A stretch of DNA of 64,000 nt from Heloderma charlesbogerti (GCA_026122225.1 JANEZZ010001477.1:1054001-1118000); one strand, 5' to 3'. Numbered from the stretch's first letter, positions 52,201-55,965 are shown. A program made the numbers and translations. The notes: a model not told the origin generated them from the sequence alone.

Positions 52201-55163
52201 TGAGCACAGCACAATGGAAGTTTTCAAAAGCTCTTCAAGGGCAACCTGACAAAAAGTATGCTTCAGAAATCCAATCTAGAAGCTATAAAGCATGCATAAC
52301 AGTTATCAAGAAACCATTTCCTAGAGGTCCTGCAAATTGGAAACCAGCCAAAGCTGGTAAAAAAGCACTCAAGGATACAGCTGCCAGTTGCACCCCATCC
52401 CCAAGCTGCATAACCTGTCCCATTAGGAGATGTGCGACCTCATTCAGAAGAGGGAACATATCCTGAGCTTCCCATTAGAAGTCAGAATACCTATAAGCAA
52501 CACTAAGTTTCAGCTTCTTTTGCCCTAATCCAGCTCATCACTAATTCTAGATCAGGGGTAAGCAACCTGGTGCCCTTCAGATATTTTAGACTACAACTCC
52601 CATAATCCCCAACCATTGGCCATGCTGGCTGGGTTTATGGAAATAGTAGTCCAAAACACCTGGAGGGCACCATATTGCCCACACCTGCTCTAGACACCAA
52701 GTTCAAGGAATCCGCTGCTTGCCCTGGATTAGCTGAAAAAGAAAAAGTAGAGGTGAGTCATCAGCACCACTGTGCTTCCAAAAACACCAAGGCCATTTGG
52801 TGCTTCTCCAGCAGGCTTAACAAGATTTTCTACTATAGCACTAAGCTCTGTCTCTATGCTGCGGGTGCAGAACCTTTTTCAGCCCGAGGGCCAAACTCCA
52901 TGTCGAAGAAATTCTCAGGGGCTGCAATCCAGTGGTGGAGGTGGCCAGAGACAAAGGGGACAGGGCCAAAATACCAGCATATTTTAGCTTAAAGCTCTTA
53001 CGGCCAGTAGTGAAGCCTTAGGAGAGGCATTTCAGTTTTCTAGAATGCAGAACTACACAAAAGCCAAGAAACCCCAAACGACTGGTATTGGGGGAAGGGA
53101 CTGGGGCCAAGGGAAGGGGGCATGGCCATATGGGGAACCCTGAAGGGCTAGATGGATCCCTGGGGCCGAGGGTTTGTATCCCTGCTCTATGCTCCCTTTC
53201 ACTGTTTCTCCAGAACTGCATGGCCAGATATAGTGTCTATTTCGGTACCCCTATGATGTACTTAGATGCCAACATACACTGTTCTGGAATACACCTAATT
53301 AAAGAGGCAGTGATGAATGTAATACCGGAAAAAGCAAAACATACATCATAGAATCAGCAGGTTTATTACCTTTTCAAAAGTTTTTTTTTTCAAATATCAG
53401 CATACTCCACAAACACAAAACAGACCTTAAGAACACTGAAGTAGGATGACGAATCTGACAGGGTTGCAAGATCTTCTTTATATTTGGGGTTTAGCAGTTT
53501 TGGGGGGTTTCCAGCATAATTTGGGTTGGAAAATCTTTCAGTGGCCTCTAGCTTAAGATGTTTTTCTAGTAGTCAGAAGTTCCATTAGGTAAAAAAAAAC
53601 CCAGAAACGCACACTTAGAGCACAATCTTATAAATGTCTGTGCAGAAGGAAGTCCTATTGACTTGAGTACAATGGGGCTTACTCCCACGTAAGTTGATAT
53701 AGGATTGTAGCCTGAATGTGGTATAAATTATATATTCAAATAAGTTTAACCCTTTCTTAGAAATTATTTTTATATTGATATACTTATATTTACAAGATCT
53801 GTAAATATTTTGAGTAATGACAATTCAATAGCATATGCACTGTTTACAAAAAAACTGATAACGTACTAATTCTAGCAATTATATAATATAAATATGCTTC
53901 TTAGGGACAGTCATCTGAGAAAGTTAATTACAGGTTTAAAACTGCTTAACTGTTATACCTATTCATTATGTTATCAATTTTTTATGAAATAGTGTATTTT
54001 AAGGGCGGAGGATTTTCCATTGAAGCATAGTGGAAAATGCAACACCCTGATCATTGGGTTTTCAATTCAGGGAATCCATTCTACAAAGTCTGTTATCTTA
54101 ACCTTGTCTTTGCTACTTTCCAGTACATTACTTTCAACATACTTGGCCAAGGCCATCTAATTGGTGATAATTATGGCTTTGCAAAGTGGACATTTTCTCA
54201 CTAAAAGTACCAGCTCATTTTGAGTGCACATATTAACCGCACATCACCTAGGTTACAATGGGAACTTAACAATCTCATCCATAGAAAATTTCACTTCAGA
54301 ACTACAGTACACCAGATGTATGATATCCAAGGGAATTCAAGACCCTCAGCCAGTTGGATCCTAAACGCACTTAGCGGGGCTTCTCATTGAACTCAACGGG
54401 CCTTACTTCCAAGTAGGCACGGCTAGGATTTCGCCATCCGTTGCAACCTCCGAGGACTGTGGAATGATTAAATCCCGTTTGTTCTGCACGGGAACATTAG
54501 AATATCTGATCAAGACTAGATGGGAGGCCACACGCCGCCCTCCTGAACTGACAGCAGGTACTGCGCGTGTCTTCGCTACGCCAGCCTGATGTGGATGGCT
54601 TAATTTGATGCCCCCCGCCCTCAATGGACCAACCCGGGCCATGACTTAAACAGGACCCAGATTTGAGGGAGGGCAGGTGGAGCAAGAATTTTAACTCACG
54701 GCCATCAGATTCTGGTGCCAACAAATGCGCCAGACACAGGGCCGAAGAACCCCACTTCCCCGGGCAATTTTGCGCGCGCGCGCGTGGGGGGGTTGTTTTT
54801 ACCGTAAACCAGCTTTTTCATCTCGTGGTATCTGGCCCAGAGGTAGGACTTCGTGTCAATCCCTTCGACGGGGCTCGGCTGGTGGGTGCCCAGGGGAGCA
54901 GCGGCCGGTGCCGCTGCTGCTGCATGGCTGGAGTCCGCAGCTCCCTTGCCTCGGCCGCTGAGAGAAGGCGGCGCTGACTGGGGACGCCCCGCAGACCGGT
55001 GCCGACGAGCCCTTTGCTGGCCGCAGCCCACGCGCCCGTCTCCAAGGTCGCTGCCTTTGGAGCAGCAGCCGTGACTGGAAAGCGCGGCCACCAGCTGGAG
55101 GCCGGCTGCCCCGCCGCCCTTCCACATGCCGCTGCCCGCAGCCTTGAGGCCGACGACCGCCAT
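6963..55163 (-). CDS. NT5DC2: NT5DC2, full gene span (14 coding exons)
   Basis: HAD-superfamily protein of the cytosolic 5'-nucleotidase II (cN-II)-like NT5DC group. It is a predicted phosphatase, and its physiological substrate is not firmly known. Minus-strand exons: 55163-54803, 42967-42783, 41569-41495, 37549-37494, 35860-35767, 22431-22303, 18775-18715, 18176-18074, 16267-16166, 14921-14840, 9972-9886, 8217-8077, 7789-7725, 7224-6963. They sum to 1803 bp (600 residues plus stop) with every phase consistent. HAD motif I is GFDYDYTL (D153, D155), motif II ITNSP (T348), motif III ADKP (K380), motif [11 protein letters not shown] (D438, D443). [14 protein letters not shown] in the last exon and [10 protein letters not shown] favour NT5DC2 over NT5DC3, judged from remembered family sequences. 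Head-to-head SMIM4 agrees with the human gene order. The N-terminus (about 105 residues before the conserved region) is Ala/Gly-rich and longer than in human. No frameshift or stop interrupts it. Confidence 0.96.
7725..7789 (-). CDS. NT5DC2: NT5DC2 exon 13
   Basis: 65 bp, residues 493-513 plus two bases of codon 514. Acceptor TTTTAG|ATGTAT, donor AAG|GTGATT. Peptide begins [10 protein letters not shown] and ends MKERQEI, matching the helical linker before the C-terminal block. Confidence 0.94.
8077..8217 (-). CDS. NT5DC2: NT5DC2 exon 12
   Basis: 141 bp, 47 whole codons, residues 446-492. Acceptor TTAG|GATCTC, donor CAG|GTAAAA. Encodes [18 protein letters not shown] and [20 protein letters not shown], which follow HAD motif IV and complete the core fold. 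Confidence 0.96.
8218..9112 (-). other. NT5DC2 intron 11, repeat-free part
   Basis: Intronic sequence between exon 12 and a SINE. No feature was recognised. Confidence 0.5.
9113..9353 (-). repeat. tRNA-derived SINE with LINE-like tail
   Basis: Minus orientation. The head, at the right end, reads GTGTGGTGTAGTGGCTAGAG. The tail ends in GGTGGGATATAAATG followed by AATAAAT units (9113-9135). The whole resembles the widespread squamate SINE with a 3' end like that of L2-group LINEs. Inserted in intron 11 in the sense direction relative to NT5DC2. Confidence 0.7.
9886..9972 (-). CDS. NT5DC2: NT5DC2 exon 11 (HAD motif IV)
   Basis: 87 bp, residues 417-445, phase 0 at both ends. Acceptor TTTCAG|GGC, donor GCA|GTAAGT. 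Encodes [14 protein letters not shown] then [14 protein letters not shown]438 and D443 are the acidic motif IV residues that bind the catalytic Mg2+ in the HAD family. Confidence 0.97.
9973..11274 (-). other. NT5DC2 intron 10, proximal to exon 11
   Basis: No gene was recognised. Around 10330-10420 there is a degenerate patch resembling the conserved part of an old SINE, too weak to call. Confidence 0.4.
11275..11609. repeat. Fold-back MITE, GGATCCAA-ended family (long copy)
   Basis: Left end TTGGGTTGGATCCAGC, right end CTGGATCCAACCCA, a clean 14-base terminal inverted repeat. The length of 335 bp compares with 190-208 bp in the copies at 6314 and 599. It is a non-autonomous DNA element with no transposase. 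A possible partial copy sits at about 11925-11975. Confidence 0.75.
12015..14815 (+). mobile_element. L2-clade LINE copy A (partial endonuclease, RT)
   Basis: Non-LTR retrotransposon on the plus strand, antisense to NT5DC2 in intron 10. 12031-12567 encodes the C-terminal half of the APE endonuclease ([37 protein letters not shown]). 13100-14587 is a 495-codon open reading frame with reverse transcriptase: [47 protein letters not shown] and a YVDD box. The 3' UTR ends in a GAAT/GAATA microsatellite (about 14779-14813). It is 5' truncated with frame breaks near 12567 and 13076. The catalytic box is YVDD where copies B and C have YADD. Confidence 0.9.
14840..14921 (-). CDS. NT5DC2: NT5DC2 exon 10
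   Basis: 82 bp: one base completing Lys389, then residues 390-416. Acceptor TTTTGTAG|ACCC, donor CAG|GTAAAA. Encodes [19 protein letters not shown] and EKGEIYKQ, matching the segment between HAD motifs III and IV. No ATG-initiated frame marks this exon. It was found by homology and confirmed by phase. An L2 LINE ends about 25 bp downstream of the donor. Confidence 0.95.
14922..15571 (-). other. NT5DC2 intron 9, proximal part
   Basis: No feature recognised apart from the hAT-type element that starts at 15572. Confidence 0.45.
15572..15887. repeat. Non-autonomous hAT-type element, CAGGGG-ended family
   Basis: 316 bp between an 8-bp target-site duplication with one mismatch: CAGTAAGG at 15564-15571 and CAGCAAGG at 15888-15895. 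Starts CAGGGGCG and ends ATATCCTG. The interior matches the element at 52860-53184 across most of its length (for example AATACCAACATATTT against AATACCAGCATATTT). It is non-coding. The 8-bp duplication and CAGG termini point to the hAT superfamily. Confidence 0.75.
16166..16267 (-). CDS. NT5DC2: NT5DC2 exon 9 (HAD motif III)
   Basis: 102 bp: completes Val355, then residues 356-388 plus two bases of Lys389. Acceptor CCCACAG|TGAT, donor CGCAA|GTATGT. Encodes [17 protein letters not shown] then [12 protein letters not shown]380 is the motif III lysine. The donor is followed at once by a 12-base U run in the transcript. Confidence 0.96.
16268..17499 (-). other. NT5DC2 intron 8, distal part
   Basis: No gene or clear repeat recognised. 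Confidence 0.4.
17500..17720. repeat. Palindromic MITE (GTGTCATG..AACCCAGTC family)
   Basis: Contains GTTGTGTCATGCAAACAGC and ends GTGTCATGTGAACCCAGTC, with several ACCGTGGCTT and ACCATGGCTT units in between. Relatives with the same terminal motif are at about 31822, 40594 and 42030. It is a short non-coding DNA-transposon derivative. Boundaries are approximate. Confidence 0.45.
18074..18176 (-). CDS. NT5DC2: NT5DC2 exon 8 (HAD motif II)
   Basis: 103 bp: completes Glu321, residues 322-354, plus two bases of Val355. Acceptor TTGCAG|AAAAG, donor TTTGT|GTGAGT. Encodes [17 protein letters not shown] and [14 protein letters not shown]348 in ITNSP is the HAD motif II residue. Confidence 0.97.
18715..18775 (-). 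CDS. NT5DC2: NT5DC2 exon 7
   Basis: 61 bp, residues 301-320 plus one base of codon 321. Acceptor TTTTAG|GACGCC, donor ATGG|GTCAGT, a GT donor with C at +3 that is weaker than its neighbours. Peptide [20 protein letters not shown]. Confidence 0.94.
18776..19486 (-). other. NT5DC2 intron 6, proximal part
   Basis: Non-coding. A short run of alternating T and G (GGGGGTGGGGGTGGGG) lies near 18978. No exon or named repeat was identified. Confidence 0.4.
19487..20065 (-). mobile_element. CR1-type LINE 3' fragment (minus)
   Basis: In reverse complement it carries GACATGATAGAGGTTTATAA and GATGCATGGTGTGGAGAA, then TATAGTTAAACTATG-like sequence and AGAATGCTGGGCTAGAC. These match, in order, the plus-strand fragment at 40765-41258. 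They correspond to the C-terminal end of CR1 ORF2 and its 3' UTR. It is degraded, with no intact frame. Confidence 0.8.
20726..20863. repeat. Palindromic hAT-type MITE
   Basis: Starts CAGCCTTCCTCATTCTGG and ends CCAGGACAGGAAGGCT, with internal arms GATGTGTTGGACTA and TAGTCCAACACATC. The core resembles the family at 52553 but the termini differ, suggesting a subfamily shared with 29565. Confidence 0.65.
21335..21592 (+). repeat. tRNA-derived SINE interrupted by CR1 fragment
   Basis: The head has a box A-like TGGCTAGCTCAGTGGCAGAG and a box B-like TGTTCGATCCC. The tail has GGCAGCTCCCTGTACTC. The consensus run between GCTGCCAG and CTGGGTCAGATGGGC is split by about 70 bp (21471-21540) that is not SINE. 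Relatives are at 39836 (plus) and 61852 (minus). Confidence 0.8.
21471..21540 (-). mobile_element. CR1 3'-end fragment nested in SINE
   Basis: Reads TAGAATCACAGAATAGTAGG then TTGGAAGGGTCCTAC and CATCGAGTCCAACCCCC. This is the reverse complement of the typical CR1 3' terminus with its ATTCTATG-type repeats. It sits exactly between two halves of the surrounding SINE. Confidence 0.65.
22303..22431 (-). CDS. NT5DC2: NT5DC2 exon 6
   Basis: 129 bp, 43 whole codons, residues 258-300. Acceptor GGGCAG|GGTCCA, donor AGT|GTGAGT. Encodes [19 protein letters not shown] and [11 protein letters not shown], part of the cap-side region conserved in NT5DC2/NT5DC3. Confidence 0.97.
22527..22634. repeat. 54-bp tandem duplication
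   Basis: Two adjacent copies (offset 54) of a unit starting CAATTCTATA and containing GAAGTGAGAGACTGGACCC, differing at only a few positions. It lies about 100 bp upstream of the exon 6 acceptor, in intron 5. Confidence 0.9.
22660..22740 (+). repeat. Possible L2-type 3' UTR remnant
   Basis: TTGGTTCACCTGAAGCTCTC followed by GGGATATAAAAC and an A-rich end resembles the L2 terminus (GAACCGCCCAGAGAGC then GGTATAGAAATGAAAT). It is degenerate. Confidence 0.35.
22997..23432. repeat. Harbinger-like MITE (GGGCACAATTCTAT ends)
   Basis: Left end GGGCACAATTCTAT, right end ATAGGATTGCTCC, flanked on both sides by CTAA. A TAA-type target duplication fits PIF/Harbinger. The interior has paired segments such as CCATGCTCTGTTTTCTGAGC plus ATGG, and TTTCCTTGCTCC against GGAGCAAGGAAA. 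It is non-coding and about 436 bp long. Confidence 0.6.
23433..24473 (-). other. NT5DC2 intron 5, no gene
   Basis: Non-coding. Contains one short Harbinger-like MITE remnant at 24040-24130 (AGTCCTACATAGACTAGACC against GAGTCTACTCTAAGTAGGAC). Nothing else recognised. Confidence 0.45.
24474..26259 (+). mobile_element. BovB LINE copy 2 (plus, internally deleted)
   Basis: The element body is 24486-26247, flanked by a 12-bp target duplication with one mismatch: ATGGGAGTCTGT (24474) and ATGGCAGTCTGT (26248). It keeps the 5' UTR starting CCCCTTCATGGATCACTGCC, the endonuclease start ([19 protein letters not shown]) and the 3' half ([26 protein letters not shown]). About 1.1 kb between LIERR-like and KGVRQGC-like sequence is gone, removing the end of the endonuclease and most RT motifs. 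A second small deletion removes the QVYAPTT motif. The tail is an AAC repeat. Not mobile by itself. Confidence 0.93.
26582..27780 (-). mobile_element. L1-like LINE ORF2 3' fragment
   Basis: On the minus strand 27346-26804 and 27739-27368 encode segments typical of the C-terminal end of L1-group ORF2, including [11 protein letters not shown] and [16 protein letters not shown]. In retrotransposons of this type that region ends in a cysteine/histidine zinc-binding motif. The element ends at about 26582 with an A-rich tail in its own direction (T run on the plus strand). It is broken by frame changes. I recognise the family type but not the exact clade, and the 5' boundary is uncertain and may extend to about 28.0 kb. 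Confidence 0.65.
28689..28716. repeat. (AC)14 microsatellite
   Basis: Uninterrupted dinucleotide repeat in intron 5, a likely polymorphic marker. Confidence 0.97.
28717..29564 (-). other. NT5DC2 intron 5, no gene
   Basis: Non-coding. No exon or named repeat recognised. Confidence 0.4.
29565..29688. repeat. Palindromic hAT-type MITE
   Basis: Begins CTTCCCTAATGTGGCACCC and ends GGTCACCACATTGGGGAAG. Internal arms are ATGTTGGACTACCACTC and GGGTTGTAGCCCAAAACAT. Same broad family as 20726 and 52553. Confidence 0.65.
30312..30423. repeat. 56-bp tandem duplication
   Basis: Two adjacent units (30312 and 30368) sharing GAGGCCTGTCTGGCAAG and GGGAAGGTGA followed by TTTTTAATA, with scattered differences. 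Intron 5 of NT5DC2. Confidence 0.9.
30424..31821 (-). other. NT5DC2 intron 5, no gene
   Basis: Non-coding, AT-rich. Nothing recognised. Confidence 0.4.
31822..31955. repeat. Palindromic MITE (CATGCAAAC family)
   Basis: Contains a perfect 10-bp hairpin, GTGGGTTGTT (31874) and AACAACCCAC (31889), and the motif GTGACATGCAAAC shared with the copies at 17500 and 40594. Confidence 0.45.
32620..35625 (+). mobile_element. L2-clade LINE copy B (5' UTR repeats, RT)
   Basis: Plus strand, antisense to NT5DC2 in intron 5. 32627-33000 holds two GC-rich tandem 5' units (offset 238, each starting GAGAGCCAGGGCCTGC). At about 33300 LLLCNARSV, the start of an APE endonuclease, is followed within about 50 bases by [18 protein letters not shown], which normally lies after the endonuclease, so nearly all of that domain is missing. 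34018-35493 is a 491-codon RT frame with [45 protein letters not shown] and [12 protein letters not shown] frame change near 34000 separates the linker from the RT. The 3' UTR ends GATTAATAAATTTAATAAAT. Confidence 0.9.
35767..35860 (-). CDS. NT5DC2: NT5DC2 exon 5
   Basis: 94 bp: third base of codon 226, then residues 227-257. Acceptor TTTATAG|AGGG, donor AAG|GTATAG. Encodes [18 protein letters not shown] and [12 protein letters not shown]. Confidence 0.95.
35861..37493 (-). other. NT5DC2 intron 4
   Basis: About 1.6 kb, AT-rich, with no clear mobile element, which is unusual for this locus. No RNA gene recognised. Confidence 0.5.
37494..37549 (-). CDS. NT5DC2: NT5DC2 exon 4
   Basis: 56 bp, residues 208-225 plus two bases of codon 226. 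Acceptor TTTCAG|AGCCTT, donor ACCA|GTGAGT. Encodes [18 protein letters not shown]. The split codon 226 reads CAA (Gln); the family usually has Arg here. Confidence 0.95.
37938..39408 (+). mobile_element. L2-clade LINE copy C (RT and 3' UTR)
   Basis: 5'-truncated, in intron 3, antisense to NT5DC2. 37919-39166 is an uninterrupted frame. The element-derived part begins at about codon 7 with [17 protein letters not shown] and continues to the normal LINE C-terminus, including [11 protein letters not shown]. It is very close to copy A in both coding sequence and 3' UTR. The tail has AAAT and then AAGT repeats (39370-39406). Confidence 0.93.
39836..40020 (+). repeat. tRNA-derived SINE
   Basis: Box A-like GCTTGATGGTGGAGCAC, box B-like GGTTCAAGCC, then GATGCCTGAAAGCCC and the tail GACAATACTGGGCTAGATC. 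Same family as 21335 and 61852, in intron 3 of NT5DC2. Confidence 0.75.
40594..40760. repeat. Palindromic MITE (ACTGGGTTTGCATGA family)
   Basis: Starts GACTGGGTTTGCATGATG and has AACCATTGGTTG inside. Shares the terminal motif with 17500 and 42030 in inverse orientation. Right end uncertain. Confidence 0.45.
40765..41258 (+). mobile_element. CR1-type LINE 3' fragment (plus)
   Basis: 40729-41064 encodes the conserved C-terminal end of CR1-group ORF2: [48 protein letters not shown] and [10 protein letters not shown]. This is followed by the CR1-type 3' UTR with GAATGCTGGACTAGATGG and a TCTTATGTTCTTA end. The reading frame is intact but partial. This is the family seen inverted at 19487-20065. 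Confidence 0.9.
41495..41569 (-). CDS. NT5DC2: NT5DC2 exon 3
   Basis: 75 bp, 25 codons, residues 183-207, phase 0 at both ends. Acceptor TTTTGCAG|TACCC, donor AAG|GTAAGT. Encodes [18 protein letters not shown] then LHYDVHK. Confidence 0.96.
42030..42200. repeat. Palindromic MITE (GAACCCAGT family)
   Basis: Contains TCGTGTCATCTGAACCCAGT and a fold-back core in which GGCTTGTTGGGGTGG pairs with CAACAAGCC. Intron 2 of NT5DC2. Boundaries approximate. Confidence 0.45.
42425..42540 (+). mobile_element. L2 3' UTR fragment
   Basis: TTTTGTGAATTGCCCAGGGA and GCTCTGACTATTGAGCAGTA followed by TAGAAATGAAATAAATTAAT match the terminal part of L2 copies A and C. Only the last 100 bp or so is present, typical of 5' truncation. 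Confidence 0.8.
42783..42967 (-). CDS. NT5DC2: NT5DC2 exon 2 (HAD motif I)
   Basis: 185 bp, completing Asp121 and coding to Lys182. Acceptor GTTCCAG|ATCTCC, donor TATAAG|GTAATG. Encodes [20 protein letters not shown] then [14 protein letters not shown]153 would be the phosphate-accepting nucleophile and D155 the general acid/base of the HAD fold. Both are present, so a catalytic fold is plausible. Confidence 0.98.
43052..43067. repeat. Short (CA)n microsatellite
   Basis: Eight CA units in intron 1, about 85 bp upstream of the exon 2 acceptor. Confidence 0.85.
43216..43541. repeat. Fold-back MITE, GGATCC family, split by insertion
   Basis: Shares CCCCCAAATCTGCGCCAGAGG and the inverted CTCTGGAACAG core with the element at 599. 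The right end, GTTAGGATCCAGG, resumes at 44459 after the 917-bp hAT insertion. Boundaries of the older element are approximate. Confidence 0.6.
43542..44458. mobile_element. Non-autonomous hAT element (TAGAGATG ends)
   Basis: 917 bp starting TAGAGATGCAAC and ending TTCACATCTCTA, flanked by a perfect 8-bp target duplication GTTAGGAT at 43534-43541 and 44459-44466. The terminal repeat is short and the interior near each end is rich in GGAAATTTTGG- and GGAAAAA-type sequence. No transposase is encoded. A second MITE is nested at 43706-43838. The 8-bp duplication identifies the hAT superfamily. Confidence 0.85.
43706..43838. repeat. hAT-type MITE nested in a hAT element
   Basis: TTTCCCAAGCTGGTGCCC near the left end and GGGCACCAGGTTGGGG near the right form inverted ends. 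The core has TTTTGGAATTCAGCTCCCATC. Same family as 52553. Confidence 0.7.
44467..45207 (-). other. NT5DC2 intron 1, no gene
   Basis: Contains the end of the split fold-back MITE at its left edge. No exon recognised. Confidence 0.4.
45208..45586. repeat. CpG-rich hairpin MITE, Harbinger-like
   Basis: Left end GGAGCAATCCTATC, right end CATACGATTGCGCCC, matching the 22997 family. Much richer in G, C and CpG than its surroundings. Two strong hairpins: 14-bp arms GGCTAGACAGCCGA and TCGGCTGTCTAGCC around 45325-45354, and 11-bp arms AATCGTATGGC and GCCATACGATT around 45539-45569. An open frame (45129-45536) crosses it but shows no protein family. Confidence 0.55.
45590..46850 (-). other. NT5DC2 intron 1, no gene
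   Basis: Non-coding, AT-rich. Nothing recognised. Confidence 0.4.
46851..49873 (-). mobile_element. BovB LINE copy 3 (nearly complete)
   Basis: About 3.0 kb, sense to NT5DC2 in intron 1. 49853-47223 is an 876-codon frame. APE endonuclease: [10 protein letters not shown] (62-71), [10 protein letters not shown] (92-101), GDWNAKVG (198-205), SDHELLI (291-297). Reverse transcriptase: [10 protein letters not shown] (612-621), [13 protein letters not shown] (643-655), [20 protein letters not shown] (701-720), YADD (745-748). A stop at 47225-47223 breaks it. The same frame reopens and runs to 46845 ([13 protein letters not shown], then [13 protein letters not shown]), so one nonsense codon separates it from the full-length frame. 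The 5' UTR is truncated, and no target duplication was found. The 3' end is a GTT/AAC repeat. Confidence 0.95.
49875..50152. repeat. 278-bp near-perfect palindrome
   Basis: The arms, 49875-50009 and 50018-50152 (135 bp each), are reverse complements with about one mismatch (ATTTTTAG against CTAAAAGT near 49973/50055). The loop is 8 bases (50010-50017). The left arm starts 1-2 bases from the 5' end of BovB copy 3. The outer 50-60 bp of each arm are half of a MITE that is complete on the right side (50098-50216). Confidence 0.92.
50098..50216. repeat. Palindromic MITE with ACTCCCAG core
   Basis: Left half AGGTATAATCCTATGCATAT through CTACAACTCCCAGTATGC, right half GAATGCTGGGAATTGTAG through GTATAGGATTGCCCCCT. 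The two halves are inverted copies. Its left half is shared with the palindrome at 49875-50152. Confidence 0.75.
50217..52544 (-). other. NT5DC2 intron 1, no gene
   Basis: Holds a short Harbinger-like MITE remnant at 50731-50824 (CAATGGGGCTTCC, TTAGGATTGCAGCC) and at about 51100-51300 a weak LINE-tail-like patch (TTATTTATTAAATGTATGACC). No exon recognised. Confidence 0.45.
52553..52687. repeat. hAT-type MITE with clear ends
   Basis: 135 bp. Ends CAGGGGTAAGCAACCTGG and GCCCACACCTG are inverted. Internal arms are ACTACAACTCCCAT and AATAGTAGTCC. The 8-bp target duplication, TTCTAGAT (52545-52552) and CTCTAGAC (52688-52695), shares TCTAGA, the preferred hAT target core. Reference copy for the fragments at 2391, 43706 and 57386. 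Confidence 0.85.
52860..53184. repeat. Non-autonomous hAT-type element, CAGGGG-ended family
   Basis: 325 bp with termini TGCGGGTGCAGAACC and GGTTTGTATCCCTG (inverted). The perfect 8-bp target duplication CTCTATGC is at 52852-52859 and 53185-53192. Homologous to 15572-15887 along most of its length. No transposase. Confidence 0.8.
53619..53715. repeat. Harbinger-like short MITE
   Basis: AGCACAATCTTATAAATG at the left and GATATAGGATTGTAGCCTGA at the right, with the central AATGGGGCTTACTCCCACG typical of this squamate family. Confidence 0.6.
53716..54357 (-). other. NT5DC2 intron 1, no gene
   Basis: AT-rich, non-coding. Nothing recognised. Confidence 0.4.
54358..54437. repeat. Harbinger-like short MITE
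   Basis: ATCCTAAACGCACTTAGCG, CATTGAACTCAACGGGCC and TTACTTCCAAGTAGGCACG followed by GCTAGGATTT. Same family as 53619 and 56662. Confidence 0.55.
54771..54786. repeat. (GC)n run at start of intron 1
   Basis: Alternating TGCGCGCGCGCGCGTG, followed by a G run, 16-31 bp inside intron 1 from the exon 1 donor. Alternating CG tracts can adopt Z-DNA. Confidence 0.9.
54803..55163 (-). CDS. NT5DC2: NT5DC2 exon 1 (first coding exon)
   Basis: 361 bp, residues 1-120 plus the first base of Asp121. Start ATG at 55163-55161 in the strong context GAGGCCATGG. Donor TTTACG|GTAAAA. The conserved part is at the 3' side: [19 protein letters not shown]. The first 100 or so residues are low complexity (Ala, Gly, Ser, Arg) with [11 protein letters not shown] second in-frame Met at residue 13 could also serve. 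Human NT5DC2 has a shorter, similarly rich leader, so this start is likely but not proven. No in-frame stop was seen in the roughly 35 bases upstream that I read. Confidence 0.9.
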
Positions 55164-55337
55164 GGCCTCACGGGGCGGCGGGCGTCTCTCCCTAGGCCAG
55201 GTTCACAGGACCATCTCCTGCGAGACCCCCTCCGCAGCAGCAGCAGCAGCAGCGCCGGCCCCTCCCGCCGCTCTCCCCTCCAGACACCGAACGCGCGTTG
55301 ACTTCCCCAGCCGCCAGCTCCGCGCACGAGCCGCCAG

Positions 55338-55342
55338 CCAAT
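55338..55342 (+). promoter_or_regulatory. CCAAT box 1
   Basis: AGCCAATGA, a good NF-Y-type site about 175 bp upstream of the NT5DC2 ATG and paired with a second site 24 bp away. Confidence 0.55.
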
Positions 55343-55361
55343 GACAGCGCGGCCAAGCCAA

Positions 55362-55366
55362 CCAAT
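55362..55366 (+). promoter_or_regulatory. CCAAT box 2
   Basis: AACCAATCC, same orientation as the first box, 24 bp apart. Paired NF-Y sites are typical of CpG-island and bidirectional promoters. Confidence 0.55.
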
Positions 55367-55522
55367 CCCTAGTGCCCCAGCTGACCCTAGGGACCCTCTT
55401 CAAGGAGGCGGCGGGTCTCCGAGCCCACGTGCCGTCGCGGGCGCCGCGTGGCGGCCCGGGATTTGGAGTTTTATCGAGACGTTTACCTGATGGGCTACAT
55501 CCGACTATTCGGCGAGACAAGA

Positions 55523-55542
55523 ACTACCACTCCCAAGAGCCC
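55523..55542 (+). promoter_or_regulatory. Possible ZNF143/THAP11-like motif
   Basis: ACTACCACTCCCAAGAGCCC resembles the ACTACAATTCCCAG-type element common in vertebrate bidirectional promoters, with mismatches. Weak evidence. Confidence 0.3.
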
Positions 55543-55814
55543 TTTCGTCCGCCTCGCTGGAGGGCATTTAAATGTTTACTGCGGCGGTATTTTGCACTCG
55601 AAGCTTGCAATCCCGATGGTTTTGTCCACCAGTTTATACCGCCGCGGTGGGAGCGACGCTCTACTTGGCGGCTGCTTGTCCTCTTCTAGGACGGGCGGTT
55701 GTTTTCGTCTGTCTCAGGAAAAAGCTTTTAGTGGAAGAAAGGACGCTTGTTCGCTCATAGGACCACTCAGTGAAATTGACAAATAGGAGGAACGAGTAAA
55801 AAGAATGGCAAACT

Positions 55815-55965
55815 CCATGCTATGCATATTTACTCGGAAGTGAGTTCCACTGGGTTCGACAGGGTTTATTCCTAAGAATGGACGCAGAATCCTATGGACA
55901 CTTGCCGGGAAGGAAGCCCCATTGAACTGACATCTCAGTAAACACGCATAGGATTGCGCCGCGCA
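55815..55965. repeat. Two short Harbinger-like MITE remnants
   Basis: The first holds GAAGTGAGTTCCACTGGGTT. The second runs from GCAGAATCCTATGGACACTT to CACGCATAGGATTGCGCCG with CCCCATTGAACTGA inside. They lie between the two CpG-rich promoter blocks. Confidence 0.55.

Larger units (their letters stand above)
54840..55470. promoter_or_regulatory. NT5DC2: CpG island at NT5DC2 5' end
   Basis: Dense CpG and high GC over exon 1 and about 300 bp upstream, in sharp contrast with the AT-rich introns. Fits a TATA-less housekeeping promoter driving NT5DC2 leftward and possibly SMIM4 rightward. The transcription start is not determined. Confidence 0.8.

Noticed and set aside
54818..55327. 169-codon minus-strand frame over the CpG island
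   Set aside because: It is an alternative frame of NT5DC2 exon 1. The frame from 55163 carries the conserved [14 protein letters not shown] sequence and joins exon 2 in phase, while this one has no recognisable content.
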